The notes: generated by a model from the letters alone, not told the origin. 64,000 nt of DNA from Dehalococcoidia bacterium (GCA_026421215.1 JAPKBN010000004.1:1-64000); one strand, 5' to 3'. Positions 8,060 to 23,731 are shown, counted from the stretch's first letter. A program made the numbers and translations.

Positions 8060-9262
8060 TCAGATCCGTGCGCGCGCTTCGTCCCCGACGCGTCTCATGA
8101 CTTCTGCGAGCGTCAGCCCGTTTTTGATGGCAAGCGTCCGGCAATCTTCATATTCAGGAGCGATTCCGGCCACATCGCCAGCCACGCGTTTTATCTTGAC
8201 CCGCGCCGTGCCCAAAGACGTTTCCACTTCCATGATCTCCCGATCCGCTGTGTATCTCTCGATAACGCGGTGGCGCACTCCGAGCGTGGAGGTCTCACGC
8301 AGGATCACCATAGCCGCCTGATCTGCATCGTCTTCCTTAACAAGTACAGACAACAACACGGCAGGCCGGTTCTTCTTCATCTGGATCGGTGTCATCCACA
8401 CGTCTAGAGCGCCGGCCTCAATGAGCCGCTCTTGGACGTAGCCAAATCCTTCACCGCCCATGTCATCGATGTTGGTCTCTAATAGGGCAAGCCCACCTGT
8501 CAGCAATCCGCCTCCGGAAGGGCCAGAGCTTGTCTTCGTTTCACCGGTCCAGAGTCCGAGGGCGTTTGGGTAGTCGTCCGGATTACGCGAACCGGCACCG
8601 TATCCAATATTGCTGACGCTTATCTCGGTCTGATCGAAGCTGGCGATGGAGGTAACGAGGGATGCGCCAGACGGCGTAACCGTTTCGCCCTTTGGCCCCC
8701 ATTGGGTTGCTGACCGTATCGGCGCGTTAGCTGCCGCGTAGATCTGCGCCGTCGCGGGTGCGATACCGGGGATTCGACCGTGATCGCTCATCACAAAGCC
8801 GGTTCCAGCGGGGAACGGGCCTGCCGATATCTGTTCGATACCAAGCAAACGGAATCCGGCGATAACGCCGACGATATCAACCAGTGTGTCGACCGTACCG
8901 AGCTCGTGCGGCGTCAGGTGATGCCGGTCCACGCCATGCACCACCGACTCGGCGTCGGTAAGCCGGTCTAACACCTCAATCGATTTTATGCGCACTTCTT
9001 CAGGCAGACGGGAAGATTCAATCGTGTCTGATAGCTCGTCCCACCCACGCCTGCGTTGACCTTCTTCATCAAGGTCTACATGTAAAAGGGTGCAATTCAG
9101 GGCGCCGCGTGACACTTGTTCTGACCGAAGGGTGTAGCCGCCGATATCCATCAGGGCCAACTCTGATCGCAGATCGTCGATCGATAGACCGACATTGATC
9201 AGTGCACCCAGCAGCATGTCGCCGGATGCCCCGCCGATCATGTCGATGTACGCGGTTTTCAT
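8060..9262 (-). CDS. larC: LarC: pyridinium-dithiocarboxylate mononucleotide nickel insertion protein
   Basis: 400 aa. The N-terminus DMIGGASGDMLLGAL, the middle HHLTPHELGTVDTLVDIVG and the C-terminal ETNIDDMGGEGFGYVQERL are LarC (DUF111) signatures. LarC inserts nickel, with CTP, into the nickel-pincer nucleotide cofactor used by lactate racemase LarA and relatives. In Lactobacillus plantarum larC is read across a frameshift. Here it is one uninterrupted frame. It lies 58 nt downstream of larE in the same direction. LarA and LarB are not in the window. Confidence 0.93.
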   Translation of the reverse strand: MKTAYIDMIGGASGDMLLGALINVGLSIDDLRSELALMDIGGYTLRSEQVSRGALNCTLLHVDLDEEGQRRRGWDELSDTIESSRLPEEVRIKSIEVLDRLTDAESVVHGVDRHHLTPHELGTVDTLVDIVGVIAGFRLLGIEQISAGPFPAGTGFVMSDHGRIPGIAPATAQIYAAANAPIRSATQWGPKGETVTPSGASLVTSIASFDQTEISVSNIGYGAGSRNPDDYPNALGLWTGETKTSSGPSGGGLLTGGLALLETNIDDMGGEGFGYVQERLIEAGALDVWMTPIQMKKNRPAVLLSVLVKEDDADQAAMVILRETSTLGVRHRVIERYTADREIMEVETSLGTARVKIKRVAGDVAGIAPEYEDCRTLAIKNGLTLAEVMRRVGDEARARI

Positions 9263-9320
9263 CGTGAGTACATACCATCAGGGATCGTCAAAAACGGGAT
9301 CCTGAACGTTACCGGAGACG

Positions 9321-10208
9321 CTATAAAAGGCCGCCGCTGTTCTCCGCCTGAGCCGCCGACACTCCGATAGCCTCATTCATGGAGCCGGACCTGAACCCTG
9401 CCAAATCCATTGTCACATAGAGGTAACCGGCCTCACGGATTTTCTTCACGATCGTTTTCCTAGTCTCCTCGTCTATCAGCGACGCCAGATCTTCTACCGG
9501 TACCTCTATACGCGCGACCTCTCCGTGATGGCGCACTCGTAGCTGTCGGAAACCGGCTTGTCTCAGGCCCCGTTCAGCTTTTGCTATCTGGGTCAGGGCC
9601 TCGACAGTCACCATCGTGCCGTACGGAATTCTCGAAGCGAGACATGCCTGTGCCGGTTTGTCCCAGACCGGCAGATCCATCTCCCTTGAAAGCGTTCGGA
9701 TATCGGCCTTCGTGAGTCCCGCTTCTACCATGGGACTTCGGACCGTGAAATCGCGCGCCGCCTCCAGACCGGGCCGGAAATCACCGAGATCGTCAGCGTT
9801 CGTGCCGTTTGCGACTTGGTCCCAACCCTCGGATCGAGCGATATCGATCAGGTGTGTGTACAGTTCGGTCTTGCAGAAGAAACATCGTTGAAGGTCGTTG
9901 GCCGCGTAACGGGGATCATTGATCTCGTCTGTGATGATTACGCGATGGTTCCAGAGCTGCTTTTTCGCAAGATCAACGGCATCTACGAGCTCATCTTCGG
10001 ACAGACTCGGGGAGTGAGCGGTGATAGCGATCGACTTGTCGCCGAGCGTCTCTTGCGCGATGGCGGTCAGGAAAGCGCTGTCTACGCCCCCAGAATATGC
10101 CACGATCAACGAGCCGTAACCGCGCAATATCTCGGTCAAGCGTGCACGCTTTTCGGCCAGCGTCAATTCAATTGTTGGGCTCACCGGTCTCGCCGGGGTG
10201 CTCGTCAT
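9321..10208 (-). CDS. larE: LarE: ATP-dependent sulfur insertase for the nickel-pincer cofactor (three-cysteine type)
   Basis: 295 aa, PP-loop ATPase family. The SGGVDS pyrophosphatase motif is at residues 39-44. Cys109 and Cys112 form a CFFC pair and Cys189 lies in QACLASRIPYG. LarE proteins with a single cysteine sacrifice it as the sulfur donor. Those with three cysteines in these places bind a [4Fe-4S] cluster and use it to carry sulfur. This protein has the three-cysteine pattern. It sits between radA (40 nt upstream) and larC. Confidence 0.92.
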   Translation of the reverse strand: MTSTPARPVSPTIELTLAEKRARLTEILRGYGSLIVAYSGGVDSAFLTAIAQETLGDKSIAITAHSPSLSEDELVDAVDLAKKQLWNHRVIITDEINDPRYAANDLQRCFFCKTELYTHLIDIARSEGWDQVANGTNADDLGDFRPGLEAARDFTVRSPMVEAGLTKADIRTLSREMDLPVWDKPAQACLASRIPYGTMVTVEALTQIAKAERGLRQAGFRQLRVRHHGEVARIEVPVEDLASLIDEETRKTIVKKIREAGYLYVTMDLAGFRSGSMNEAIGVSAAQAENSGGLL

Positions 10209-10248
10209 CGGTCACTCCTCAGAATCTCGGGAGTAGTCGATCCTAACT

Positions 10249-11721
10249 TCAAGCGCTCGGGTTGGATACCACTCTCGATTCTCCGTAGTGTAACTCGTTA
10301 GCTTGCCGTGGCAGAGCTATGCGAACGGCTTCTGCGAGTGTGGGAATCCCGTGTTTGAGCTTAGGCCCACCTGAATTTTGGGAATTGTTGCTCGTATGCG
10401 AAGGAAGAAGACATCCCTGGAAACCCAGTCGCTCTGCTTCAGATCGCCTACGATCTGCCTGCGGAACGGCTCTTAACTCCCCGGAAAGGCCGATCTCTCC
10501 TGCCGCCGCAAGCCCGGGATCTACCGCGACATCGAGGAGACTGGATGCGATTGCCAGTGCCACCGGAAGGTCTGCGGCCGGTTCGGTGAGTCTCATACCG
10601 CCGGTTACGCTGACGATCACGTCCTGCGAAGCCAGAGGTAGACCGACCCTCCTCGCCAACACCGCCACTACCTGATTCATGCGAGCCAGATCGATCCCCG
10701 TGGCGACGCGTCTCGCCGTTTGTCCCCCGGAGGGCGCGGTCAAAGCCTGGACCTCGACGATAAGCGGACGAGTACCCTCGATAACAGCGGCTACCGCCGT
10801 CCCCGGCGTCGGTTCCGGCCGGAGTGACCGGTCGGTCAAAAGAGACTTCGAGGGGTCCGTGACCTCTAACATGCCCTTCGCCTCCATTTCAAAAACGCCG
10901 ACCTCATTCGTATGGCCATATCTATTTTTGATGCCGTGAAGGGTGCGGAGGCTGTTGGACGGATCACCAGACAACTGCAAAACAACATCCACCGTGTGTT
11001 CCAAAACGCGTGGTCCCGCGACCGAGCCATCTTTCGTTACGTGCCCCGCAAGGATTAGAGGGATCCCTGATGTCTTGGCGCAGGTGGTCAACCTTCGGGC
11101 GCTCTCTCGAACCTGGCTGACGCTTCCTGCCGAGCCGGGAATGTCCGGCGCAGTCACCGTCTGTATCGAGTCGATCACGACTAGGCTGGGTTCGAGGAGA
11201 TTGATCCGGGCGATGATACCGTCCACATCGTCCGTGCTCAGCAGGAAAATGCGGTCACCGGTCATGCCTAGCCTGATAGCTCGCATCCGGACCTGGTCGG
11301 CGGACTCCTCGCCGGAGACATACAGAACCGGGCCGTGTTGTGCGGCGACTGATGCGGCGGTCTGAAGCAATAGAGTGGATTTGCCGACACCTGGCTCACC
11401 GGAAAGCAGCATTACCGAGCCAGCGACCGCTCCACCTCCCAGCACGCGATCGAACTCGCCGATCCCGGTGACCAGTCTCTTAGATGAATCAACCGTGACC
11501 TGGGATAGTTCTATTGGCTCGATAGATGAATACGGGTTGAGCTGTTCACGGCCGTCTCCGACCATCGCTCGAGTACCCTTTGCCTCCTGTTTCTTTCGGG
11601 GCTCCACGAACTCGTTCAACGCGTTCCATGCGCCACAACGGGAGCAACGACCCTCCCAGCGCTGGAAGCGAGTCTCGCACTCGGAGCAGATGTATACCGT
11701 CTTTACGTCGCTTCGTGGCAA
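10249..11721 (-). CDS. radA: DNA repair protein RadA/Sms
   Basis: 490 aa. A C4 zinc finger (CSECETRFQRWEGRCSRCG, about residues 12-30) is followed by a RecA-like ATPase with Walker A GEPGVGKST near residue 103, the RadA-specific KNRYG motif and a Lon-protease-like C-terminal domain. RadA promotes branch migration in recombination. The start is TTG (TTG CCA CGA), chosen because no ATG includes the zinc finger. It probably leads the radA-larE-larC unit. Confidence 0.94.
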   Translation of the reverse strand: MPRSDVKTVYICSECETRFQRWEGRCSRCGAWNALNEFVEPRKKQEAKGTRAMVGDGREQLNPYSSIEPIELSQVTVDSSKRLVTGIGEFDRVLGGGAVAGSVMLLSGEPGVGKSTLLLQTAASVAAQHGPVLYVSGEESADQVRMRAIRLGMTGDRIFLLSTDDVDGIIARINLLEPSLVVIDSIQTVTAPDIPGSAGSVSQVRESARRLTTCAKTSGIPLILAGHVTKDGSVAGPRVLEHTVDVVLQLSGDPSNSLRTLHGIKNRYGHTNEVGVFEMEAKGMLEVTDPSKSLLTDRSLRPEPTPGTAVAAVIEGTRPLIVEVQALTAPSGGQTARRVATGIDLARMNQVVAVLARRVGLPLASQDVIVSVTGGMRLTEPAADLPVALAIASSLLDVAVDPGLAAAGEIGLSGELRAVPQADRRRSEAERLGFQGCLLPSHTSNNSQNSGGPKLKHGIPTLAEAVRIALPRQANELHYGESRVVSNPSA

Positions 11722-11839
11722 TCCGGGACCCCTGACCTGTATTCGCTAAAGCTGTTGCAGGAGTATCCGGTTTACCAGCCTGACCGACAACGACCCCGCG
11801 TCACAGGCCCTAGAGCATCCGATCAGATATGTTGGCCCG

Positions 11840-12679
11840 TTAAAGCGCTTTCCAGAAAGACTTCTCTCCCTTGCGCACTACTTTGCCGATACTCGTTTCG
11901 ATCCCGAGGTGGCCCGAGAACACCACCCAGTCCTCACGCTCTGCTCGTCCAAGGAGTTTCCGCCGCGATCGTGTGGAGATCGTTGTGTCCCAATCAAATA
12001 CCGGACACCAGTTCTGCTCCGAAATCTGTGCCACGTTGTGGAATAGGTCACCGGTTATGACGCCGGTCTGACCGTTGGATTCAACCAGCACACACTGGTG
12101 ACCGGGTGTGTGGCCGTTGGTCGGTAATGTAGAAACGCCTGGCACAATCTCGTGAACTCCGGAGACTAGATCAAGAACCCCCAGGGTTTCGAGTGGCTTT
12201 ACAGAATGATCGAACGCGTCGTTTGAGTTGTCAGGTAGAGAGTAGTGATCCCAATCCTCCTGGGCTACCAGGTAACGGGCGTTTGGAAAGGTGGCTCTCG
12301 CCGAGTCGCCGTCGTATGAGACGTTCCAGCCGATGTGATCTCCGTGTGTGTGCGTGATCACCACAATCTCTATCTCCTCCGGACTCACGCAGAGTGCGTT
12401 CAAGCTGTCGATAAGCTCGCCCGGGTTTCCAGTGTGATCGTGTGGCCCCGGGCCCATTCCCGTATCTACAAGTATGGAGGGTCCACCACCAGACGATCGA
12501 ATCAGGTGCCCTCGCCACTGTGATCGGTAGAAGCCATCTGGGTCTAGCGCGAAATCCCGGTATGGGTCCCATGCCGCCGCTGGAACGTCTGAGTAGATTT
12601 CGGATGGATTCCGATCCATACCCTGATGATCCTGGACGGTTGTGATCTCAAACTCGCCGATACTGAGACTTGTGGACAT
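11840..12679 (-). CDS. MBL-fold metallo-hydrolase
   Basis: 279 aa metallo-beta-lactamase fold. The THTHGDHIGW motif (about residues 110-119) provides two metal sites. A distal NGHTPGHQ, ITGD and the final FSGHLG supply the remaining His/Asp ligands. The overall pattern resembles the AHL-lactonase/quorum-quenching and general hydrolase branch, but the substrate is unknown. There is no signal peptide. A palindrome lies 40 nt upstream of the start. Confidence 0.85.
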   Translation of the reverse strand: MSTSLSIGEFEITTVQDHQGMDRNPSEIYSDVPAAAWDPYRDFALDPDGFYRSQWRGHLIRSSGGGPSILVDTGMGPGPHDHTGNPGELIDSLNALCVSPEEIEIVVITHTHGDHIGWNVSYDGDSARATFPNARYLVAQEDWDHYSLPDNSNDAFDHSVKPLETLGVLDLVSGVHEIVPGVSTLPTNGHTPGHQCVLVESNGQTGVITGDLFHNVAQISEQNWCPVFDWDTTISTRSRRKLLGRAEREDWVVFSGHLGIETSIGKVVRKGEKSFWKAL

Positions 12680-12718
12680 GGCCGGCTCCGTCAGATGGTG
12701 ATTAGAAATACGAATGTT

Positions 12719-12734
12719 TGCAATTACAATTGCA
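12719..12734. promoter_or_regulatory. Palindrome upstream of the MBL-fold gene, putative operator
   Basis: TGCAATT-AC-AATTGCA, two perfect 7-bp arms, lies 40-55 nt before the MBL start codon in an A/T-rich stretch that also contains a possible -10 box. The size and position are typical of a dimeric regulator site. No regulator gene is adjacent. Confidence 0.4.
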
Positions 12735-12791
12735 CGAATTTGCGATAGAGAACTCGAACCCGGTGTGCCGCAGGGGGCAGGGTGCTGCCCG

Positions 12792-12832
12792 AACGCAAGA
12801 AGAGGGAGCCAATGGCTCCCTCTTCTTGCGTT
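12792..12832. terminator. Terminator downstream of clpC
   Basis: A perfect 19-bp inverted repeat (arms 12792-12810 and 12814-12832, 3-nt loop) 22 nt after the clpC stop. The stem is very stable but the T tract in the clpC direction is weak. Confidence 0.8.
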
Positions 12833-12854
12833 TACGTTTCGGTCCTGAAGCTGT

Positions 12855-15374
<2,520 letters not shown>

Positions 15375-15406
15375 GAATTGTCCTTCCTCGTGTTGGGTCG
15401 ATTCGC

Positions 15407-16852
15407 CTACTCGTTATCAGAGAAGACTTCGGATATCTCCGACAGAGACTGTGCATCGAATATGCCGGTCGATCGCGGCGCCGCAGCTTCCGGTCGTTCA
15501 TCTTCCTCGACGGGTTCGTACGCATCGTCCCGTGCCTGCTTGAGGCTAAGCCCCAACCGGCGTCGTTCTGGCTCGATGCGAAGAATCCTGAGCTCAAGTT
15601 CGTCACCTTCTGTGACGACCTCCCGCGGGTGCTTGATCATTTGAGGGCTGAGCTCTGAAATGTGGATCAGCCCTTCAATTCCGCCTTCGATACGGGCGAA
15701 CGCCCCGAAGTTGGCCAGCTTGGTCACAGTTCCGTTAACGGTCTGACCGACCGCGTATTTTGTCTCGATCGTCTCCCACGGCTCTGGTCCCAAGCGTCGC
15801 AGGCTGAGCGCTATCTTGAGGTTATCCCTGTCAACGCGCAGCACATGTACGTCCAGTTCGTCGCCAATTGAAACAACATCTTCTGGACTCTTCACCGGCT
15901 CCCAGGATAGTTCTGAGATGTGGATAAGGCCGTCTGCGCCACCAAGGTCTACGAATGCGCCGAATGAGGAGATTCCAGTTACCCGGCCCTTCACAACGTC
16001 TCCCTCGTTCAATTCTTGTACCAGACGCTTCTTCTGAGTAAGTTTCCAGGCCTGCAGTGCTGATCGCTCCGAGAAAATCGCACGGTTACGGCGTCGGTTG
16101 AGCTCGATAACCTTGAACTCGATGTCCATACCGACGAACCCCTCTTTGGGGTCTTCTCCGCCTGGTACGTAAAGCTCACGGGCTTTACCGACCAGCTGGG
16201 ACAACGGGATAAAGCCCTGAACACCCTCTGACTCCACCACGGCCCCACCGCGATTGGAACCGACGATCTTGCCAATGACGGTTTCCTCAACCTCCATTGC
16301 CTTTTCAAGTACACGCCAACCCTGTTCCCCGCGTGCCCTGTCGATAGAGAGGATGGCCGATCCGTCGTGCCCTTCCGGGTTGAGGACGTAAGCAATCACT
16401 TCCTCGCCGACTGTGAGGCCCGCGACATCCTCTTCAGAAAGTGTGCGCATCTCTTTGGAAAGAACCACGCCCTCTGACTTGTGTCCGATGTTGACCAGCA
16501 ACCCATCGTGGTCGTGGCGCATGACACGTCCGTCAGTGATATCTCCTCGCCTGAGCGAGCGCGACGGCATGTACTCATCGAGCAGATCCGCCATCGTCAG
16601 CGTGGACTCGTCCACTGGCGGGTCAGCCACCGCAACGACGGCTTCCGGCTCAGCGCTCTCGACGGCAACCTCTGGTTCCGCAGCCTCAGCTACTGCTTCG
16701 GCAGCCTTGGGTTCTTCCGCCTCGGTTGTTGCGACGATTTCTTCGGTCTCCACAACGGGTGTGACGGCTTCCGTACTCTCTGGAGTTGCATCGATTCCCT
16801 CGTCGCTGCTGTCAGCAGTTTCGGGGGTCTGGTGTTCGTTCGTGTCAGTCAA
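15407..16852 (-). CDS. rpsA: 30S ribosomal protein S1-like protein with acidic N-terminal extension
   Basis: 481 aa with four S1 RNA-binding domains at about 100-170, 185-265, 283-352 and 367-437. The third and fourth are the best conserved (FGAFVDLGGADGLIHISELSW and FGAFARIEGGIEGLIHISEL). The first about 80 residues are Glu/Ala/Val/Thr-rich low complexity with EAEEPKAAEAVAEAAEPEVA-type repeats. Four-domain S1 proteins occur in many Gram-positive-like lineages and bind mRNA at the ribosome. A consensus promoter lies 43 nt upstream of the start codon. Confidence 0.9.
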   Translation of the reverse strand: MTDTNEHQTPETADSSDEGIDATPESTEAVTPVVETEEIVATTEAEEPKAAEAVAEAAEPEVAVESAEPEAVVAVADPPVDESTLTMADLLDEYMPSRSLRRGDITDGRVMRHDHDGLLVNIGHKSEGVVLSKEMRTLSEEDVAGLTVGEEVIAYVLNPEGHDGSAILSIDRARGEQGWRVLEKAMEVEETVIGKIVGSNRGGAVVESEGVQGFIPLSQLVGKARELYVPGGEDPKEGFVGMDIEFKVIELNRRRNRAIFSERSALQAWKLTQKKRLVQELNEGDVVKGRVTGISSFGAFVDLGGADGLIHISELSWEPVKSPEDVVSIGDELDVHVLRVDRDNLKIALSLRRLGPEPWETIETKYAVGQTVNGTVTKLANFGAFARIEGGIEGLIHISELSPQMIKHPREVVTEGDELELRILRIEPERRRLGLSLKQARDDAYEPVEEDERPEAAAPRSTGIFDAQSLSEISEVFSDNE

Positions 16853-16894
16853 ACTAAGTTACCTGTGGCCTTTCATCGGGTTTAGATGCTCATC

Positions 16895-16923
16895 ATTATA
16901 GGTAACGCCCGATGGAGTGCCTA
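16895..16923 (-). promoter_or_regulatory. Sigma-70-type promoter of the rpsA-like gene
   Basis: TAGGCA (-35), a 17-bp spacer and TATAAT (-10) on the minus strand, about 40 nt before the start codon. The -35 box lies inside a 7-bp inverted repeat (16916-16922 / 16931-16937, AGTGCCT and AGGCACT). Confidence 0.75.
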
Positions 16924-17151
16924 GTGAACAAGGCACTTACCTCCAGTTCGTTTCCTGAACGTGTACACAGGCTGGCGGTCTACGTGACCCTTGTTCGATC
17001 GTACGCCGACGTTTATTTCATCCCAAAAGAGGTATCGCCAGGGCCTAAGTGAATTGAGCGATTCTGCAAGATTGGGAGTCGGTAAGACCCCCAGCAACTA
17101 CGCACCGTACACAGTGATGTGTGAGTGAGGCGCGGGGTCACTGGTCGATCA

Positions 17152-17179
17152 GGCTGGCCAATCCGTCAATTGGCCGGCC
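17152..17179. repeat. 11-bp inverted repeat in the rpsA-5S gap
   Basis: Arms GGCTGGCCAAT (17152-17162) and ATTGGCCGGCC (17169-17179) around a 6-nt loop. No T tract follows. The remaining sequence between the rpsA promoter and the 5S terminators (about 16940-17345) shows no gene that I recognise. Confidence 0.45.
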
Positions 17180-17348
17180 TGGCGATATGGCGGTGTAGGG
17201 CGATCGGTGTTTGGTCGAAAATATGGCGACGGATCCTTGGCATGAGACCGCCGATACGATGGTTCGCCTGGCATTGATCCGGGTGGGTGGTGCAGAGATT
17301 CACGGGGCAGGGGAATGGACGGGTAGGTGGCGTTAAATTCCCGGAAAT

Positions 17349-17418
17349 AAAAAAGGGCCAACAAAGTGACCCTTTAATTTATGTCCTAATGATTCCTCAA
17401 AAAATGCGCTACGCATTT
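17349..17418 (-). terminator. Tandem terminators after the 5S gene
   Basis: Two hairpins in the 5S direction. The first is AAATGCG/CGCATTT (17402-17418, 3-nt loop) followed by T residues. The second is AAAGGG/CCCTTT (17352-17375) followed by TTTATTT. Together they end the 23S-fMet-5S unit. Confidence 0.85.
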
Positions 17419-17445
17419 AGGGAATTATTCGTAAAAAGAAAAGCC

Positions 17446-17563
17446 CCCTGGCAGTGGTCTATTTTCCCACGCCGTCACCGGCGCAGTATCGTAGACGCTA
17501 CAACGTTTCACTACCGTGTTCGGGATGGGAACGGGTGGGTCCGTTGCGCTCTAACCACCAGAG
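17446..17563 (-). rRNA. rrf: 5S ribosomal RNA
   Basis: About 118 nt. The conserved loop ACCCGTTCCCATCCCGAACA, the TAGTGAAACG segment and closing terminal helices are present. Ends are approximate to a few nucleotides. Confidence 0.95.
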
Positions 17564-17571
17564 GACTGTTC

Positions 17572-17604
17572 ACAAATAAAGGCCCGGACTCGTAAGTCCG
17601 GGCC
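17572..17604 (-). terminator. Strong hairpin between tRNA-fMet and 5S
   Basis: A perfect 10-bp stem (GGCCCGGACT / AGTCCGGGCC, 4-nt loop) is followed in the transcription direction by TTTATTTG. It has the form of an intrinsic terminator but lies upstream of 5S inside the rRNA unit, so it may instead be a processing or partial-termination element. Confidence 0.7.
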
Positions 17605-17612
17605 GGTTGACA

Positions 17613-17687
17613 TGGTCGCGGGGGGCGGATTCGAACCGCCGACCTTTGGGTTATGAGCCCAACGAGCTGCCGCTGCTCCACCCCGCA
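17613..17687 (-). tRNA. Initiator tRNA-fMet (CAT)
   Basis: Anticodon loop CTCATAA (CAT) is closed by three G-C pairs, an initiator hallmark. The acceptor lacks a Watson-Crick first pair (T1 opposite G72). The D-arm begins GTGGAGCAG as in other tRNA-fMet, and CCA is encoded. It lies between 23S and 5S. Confidence 0.92.
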
Positions 17688-17782
17688 AATCAATCTTAAC
17701 TGATCAGTTTGCGGGCGTCTAGCAGGCGGGCGGGATCATTAATCCCCTCGCGCAATTAAACAACCGTTTATTCGTAAATAAA

Positions 17783-17831
17783 CTGACTCCAAAAATCTCC
17801 GATTAGCCGAGAGACAGCCGCACCTTAATGT

Positions 17832-17840
<9 letters not shown>
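17783..17840 (-). ncRNA. 3' arm of the 23S processing stem
   Basis: This sequence is complementary, with small interruptions, to 20938-20993 on the other side of the 23S gene. Together they form the long stem normally cut by RNase III to release pre-23S. The pairing includes the CTGACTCCAAAA / GTTTTGGAGTCAG ends and the GGGTCAAG / CTTGACCC mature-end helix. Confidence 0.85.
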
Positions 17841-20945
<3,105 letters not shown>

Positions 20946-21100
20946 CACATTAAGGTTCGGCTATCTCTCGGCTACTCGGAGTTTTGGAGTCAGATATTCA
21001 GTTTTCAAGGTCCTGATCCCCGTTTTCCTGCGGACGACAAAAGTCCCCAGCAGGTTTTACGAGACGTCCCGATTACCGAGGTAATTCAGGCCGACTTACA

Positions 21101-21129
21101 AATATACGGGTCCGAAGGGGGCGGGTCAA
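21101..21129 (-). promoter_or_regulatory. Consensus promoter of the 23S-fMet-5S unit
   Basis: TTGACC (-35, 21124-21129), an exact 17-bp spacer and TATATT (-10, 21101-21106), on the minus strand about 155 nt upstream of mature 23S. This gives the unit transcription independent of any 16S gene. Confidence 0.85.
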
Positions 21130-21187
21130 CAGATATGAGGCTCAATTCACCACGATTGTTGGACTCATCTTTATGGCCCGCGGAAGG

Positions 21188-21193
21188 TATAAT
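21188..21193 (+). promoter_or_regulatory. Probable -10 box for purA
   Basis: A perfect TATAAT lies 127 nt upstream of purA. No good -35 lies at 16-18 nt, and the nearest TTGGAC is 23 nt away. The leader between it and purA is G/C-rich, with no riboswitch that I recognise. Confidence 0.5.
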
Positions 21194-21310
21194 CTGCACG
21201 CGCTTCCCAGTGGACTAGCAACCGATGGGGAGCCATTTGCGCGCGTGCCTACTTGGTGCGGGCCTGGGCATAGTGCCTGTAACGCCGGTGGGACCGGCGG
21301 GGCGGGTTGA

Positions 21311-22600
<1,290 letters not shown>

Positions 22601-22643
22601 ACCGACGAGTACGCATGCGGACGCCGGTGGATCAGGACAAAAA

Positions 22644-22674
22644 AAGAAGCCCCCGGATTACCCGGGGGCTTCTT
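22644..22674. terminator. Terminator between purA and dapA
   Basis: A perfect 13-bp stem (AAGAAGCCCCCGG and complement, 5-nt loop). In the dapA direction it is followed by a T run, and in the purA direction by a shorter one. Confidence 0.9.
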
Positions 22675-22696
22675 CATGTCTTACGCAGATCAGTCC

Positions 22697-23599
22697 CTAA
22701 CTCACAGCCAGGTCCATCTCGTAGCCATCCAGCACCTCATCCAGGCGCCTCTTCACTCCCGGGTCTGCATCTTCAATGCTAACCATTGGGAGCCGGTGCA
22801 CTCCGGCGTCAATGCCTGTGCGATTGACGGCGTACTTTATCGGGATCGGGTTGGTCACCCAGAAGATCGCCTTGAACAGTGGCAATAGGCGGCGATGTTC
22901 GGCGGACGCGGCCTCGATATCGCCCTCAAGGATCAGCCCCATCATTGTCTTGATCTGACGGCTCACGATGTGTCCGGCGACACTGACGATGCCGTGGCCC
23001 CCGGTCGCCATCACGGAAAATGTCTCATCGTCGTTACCGCTCCACACCCGGAAACCGTCCGGAGCACCGTCGATCACCATCGTAATCTGCACCGGATCGC
23101 TGGACGCTTCCTTCACGCCGACAACGTTGTCTATCTCGGCAACACGGAGCGTCGTCTCGGCGGTCATATTGAGCGCTGTTCGCGATGGGACGTTGTAAAG
23201 CAGGCAGGGCAGGTTTGTTGTTTCCGCAAGTCCGCGGAAGTACTGGAACAAACCCTCCTGTGGGGGCTTGTTGTACGCCGGAACAGTCAGCAGAACGCCG
23301 TCCGCTCCCGTCGCCTCCGCTTCCTTTGTGAGCTCAAGCGAATTCGGGAAGTTGTTATCGGACGTGCCGACAACGATGCTTCCGCGATCACCGATCTCTT
23401 CTTTAATTTCGGTGAAAAGCCGAATCTTTTCGTCGTTACTGAGCGATGGCGCTTCCCCGGTCGTGCCGCCGATCACCAGACCATCATTCCCGGCGTTGAT
23501 GAGGGCACTGGCTAGTTTTCTGGCCTTTCCGTAGTTCAACTCACCGTCCTCATCGAACGGCGTGATCATCGCTGTGAGCAGTCGGCCGAAGTCTGTCAT
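22697..23599 (-). CDS. dapA: 4-hydroxy-tetrahydrodipicolinate synthase
   Basis: 300 aa from the ATG that follows TTAGGAG by 8 nt. A start 27 nt further out is possible but lacks a ribosome site. It is a TIM-barrel aldolase with GGTTGEAPSLS near 43-53, the YNVPSRT motif carrying the catalytic Tyr, and Schiff-base Lys in VGVKEAS near 160-166. It condenses pyruvate with aspartate semialdehyde, and asd and dapB are its neighbours. Confidence 0.95.
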   Translation of the reverse strand: MTDFGRLLTAMITPFDEDGELNYGKARKLASALINAGNDGLVIGGTTGEAPSLSNDEKIRLFTEIKEEIGDRGSIVVGTSDNNFPNSLELTKEAEATGADGVLLTVPAYNKPPQEGLFQYFRGLAETTNLPCLLYNVPSRTALNMTAETTLRVAEIDNVVGVKEASSDPVQITMVIDGAPDGFRVWSGNDDETFSVMATGGHGIVSVAGHIVSRQIKTMMGLILEGDIEAASAEHRRLLPLFKAIFWVTNPIPIKYAVNRTGIDAGVHRLPMVSIEDADPGVKRRLDEVLDGYEMDLAVS

Positions 23600-23731
23600 T
23601 GCCGTTACTCCTAAAAATTCAGACATCCCGGGTGACTCCGGGTGATATTTGATGCTTCTGTCCGCCGGATTTATCCAGCGGTTGTTTTAATGCGTTTGTT
23701 TGTCCGTTCCTGAAAGTTCAGTAGTGCGAAC

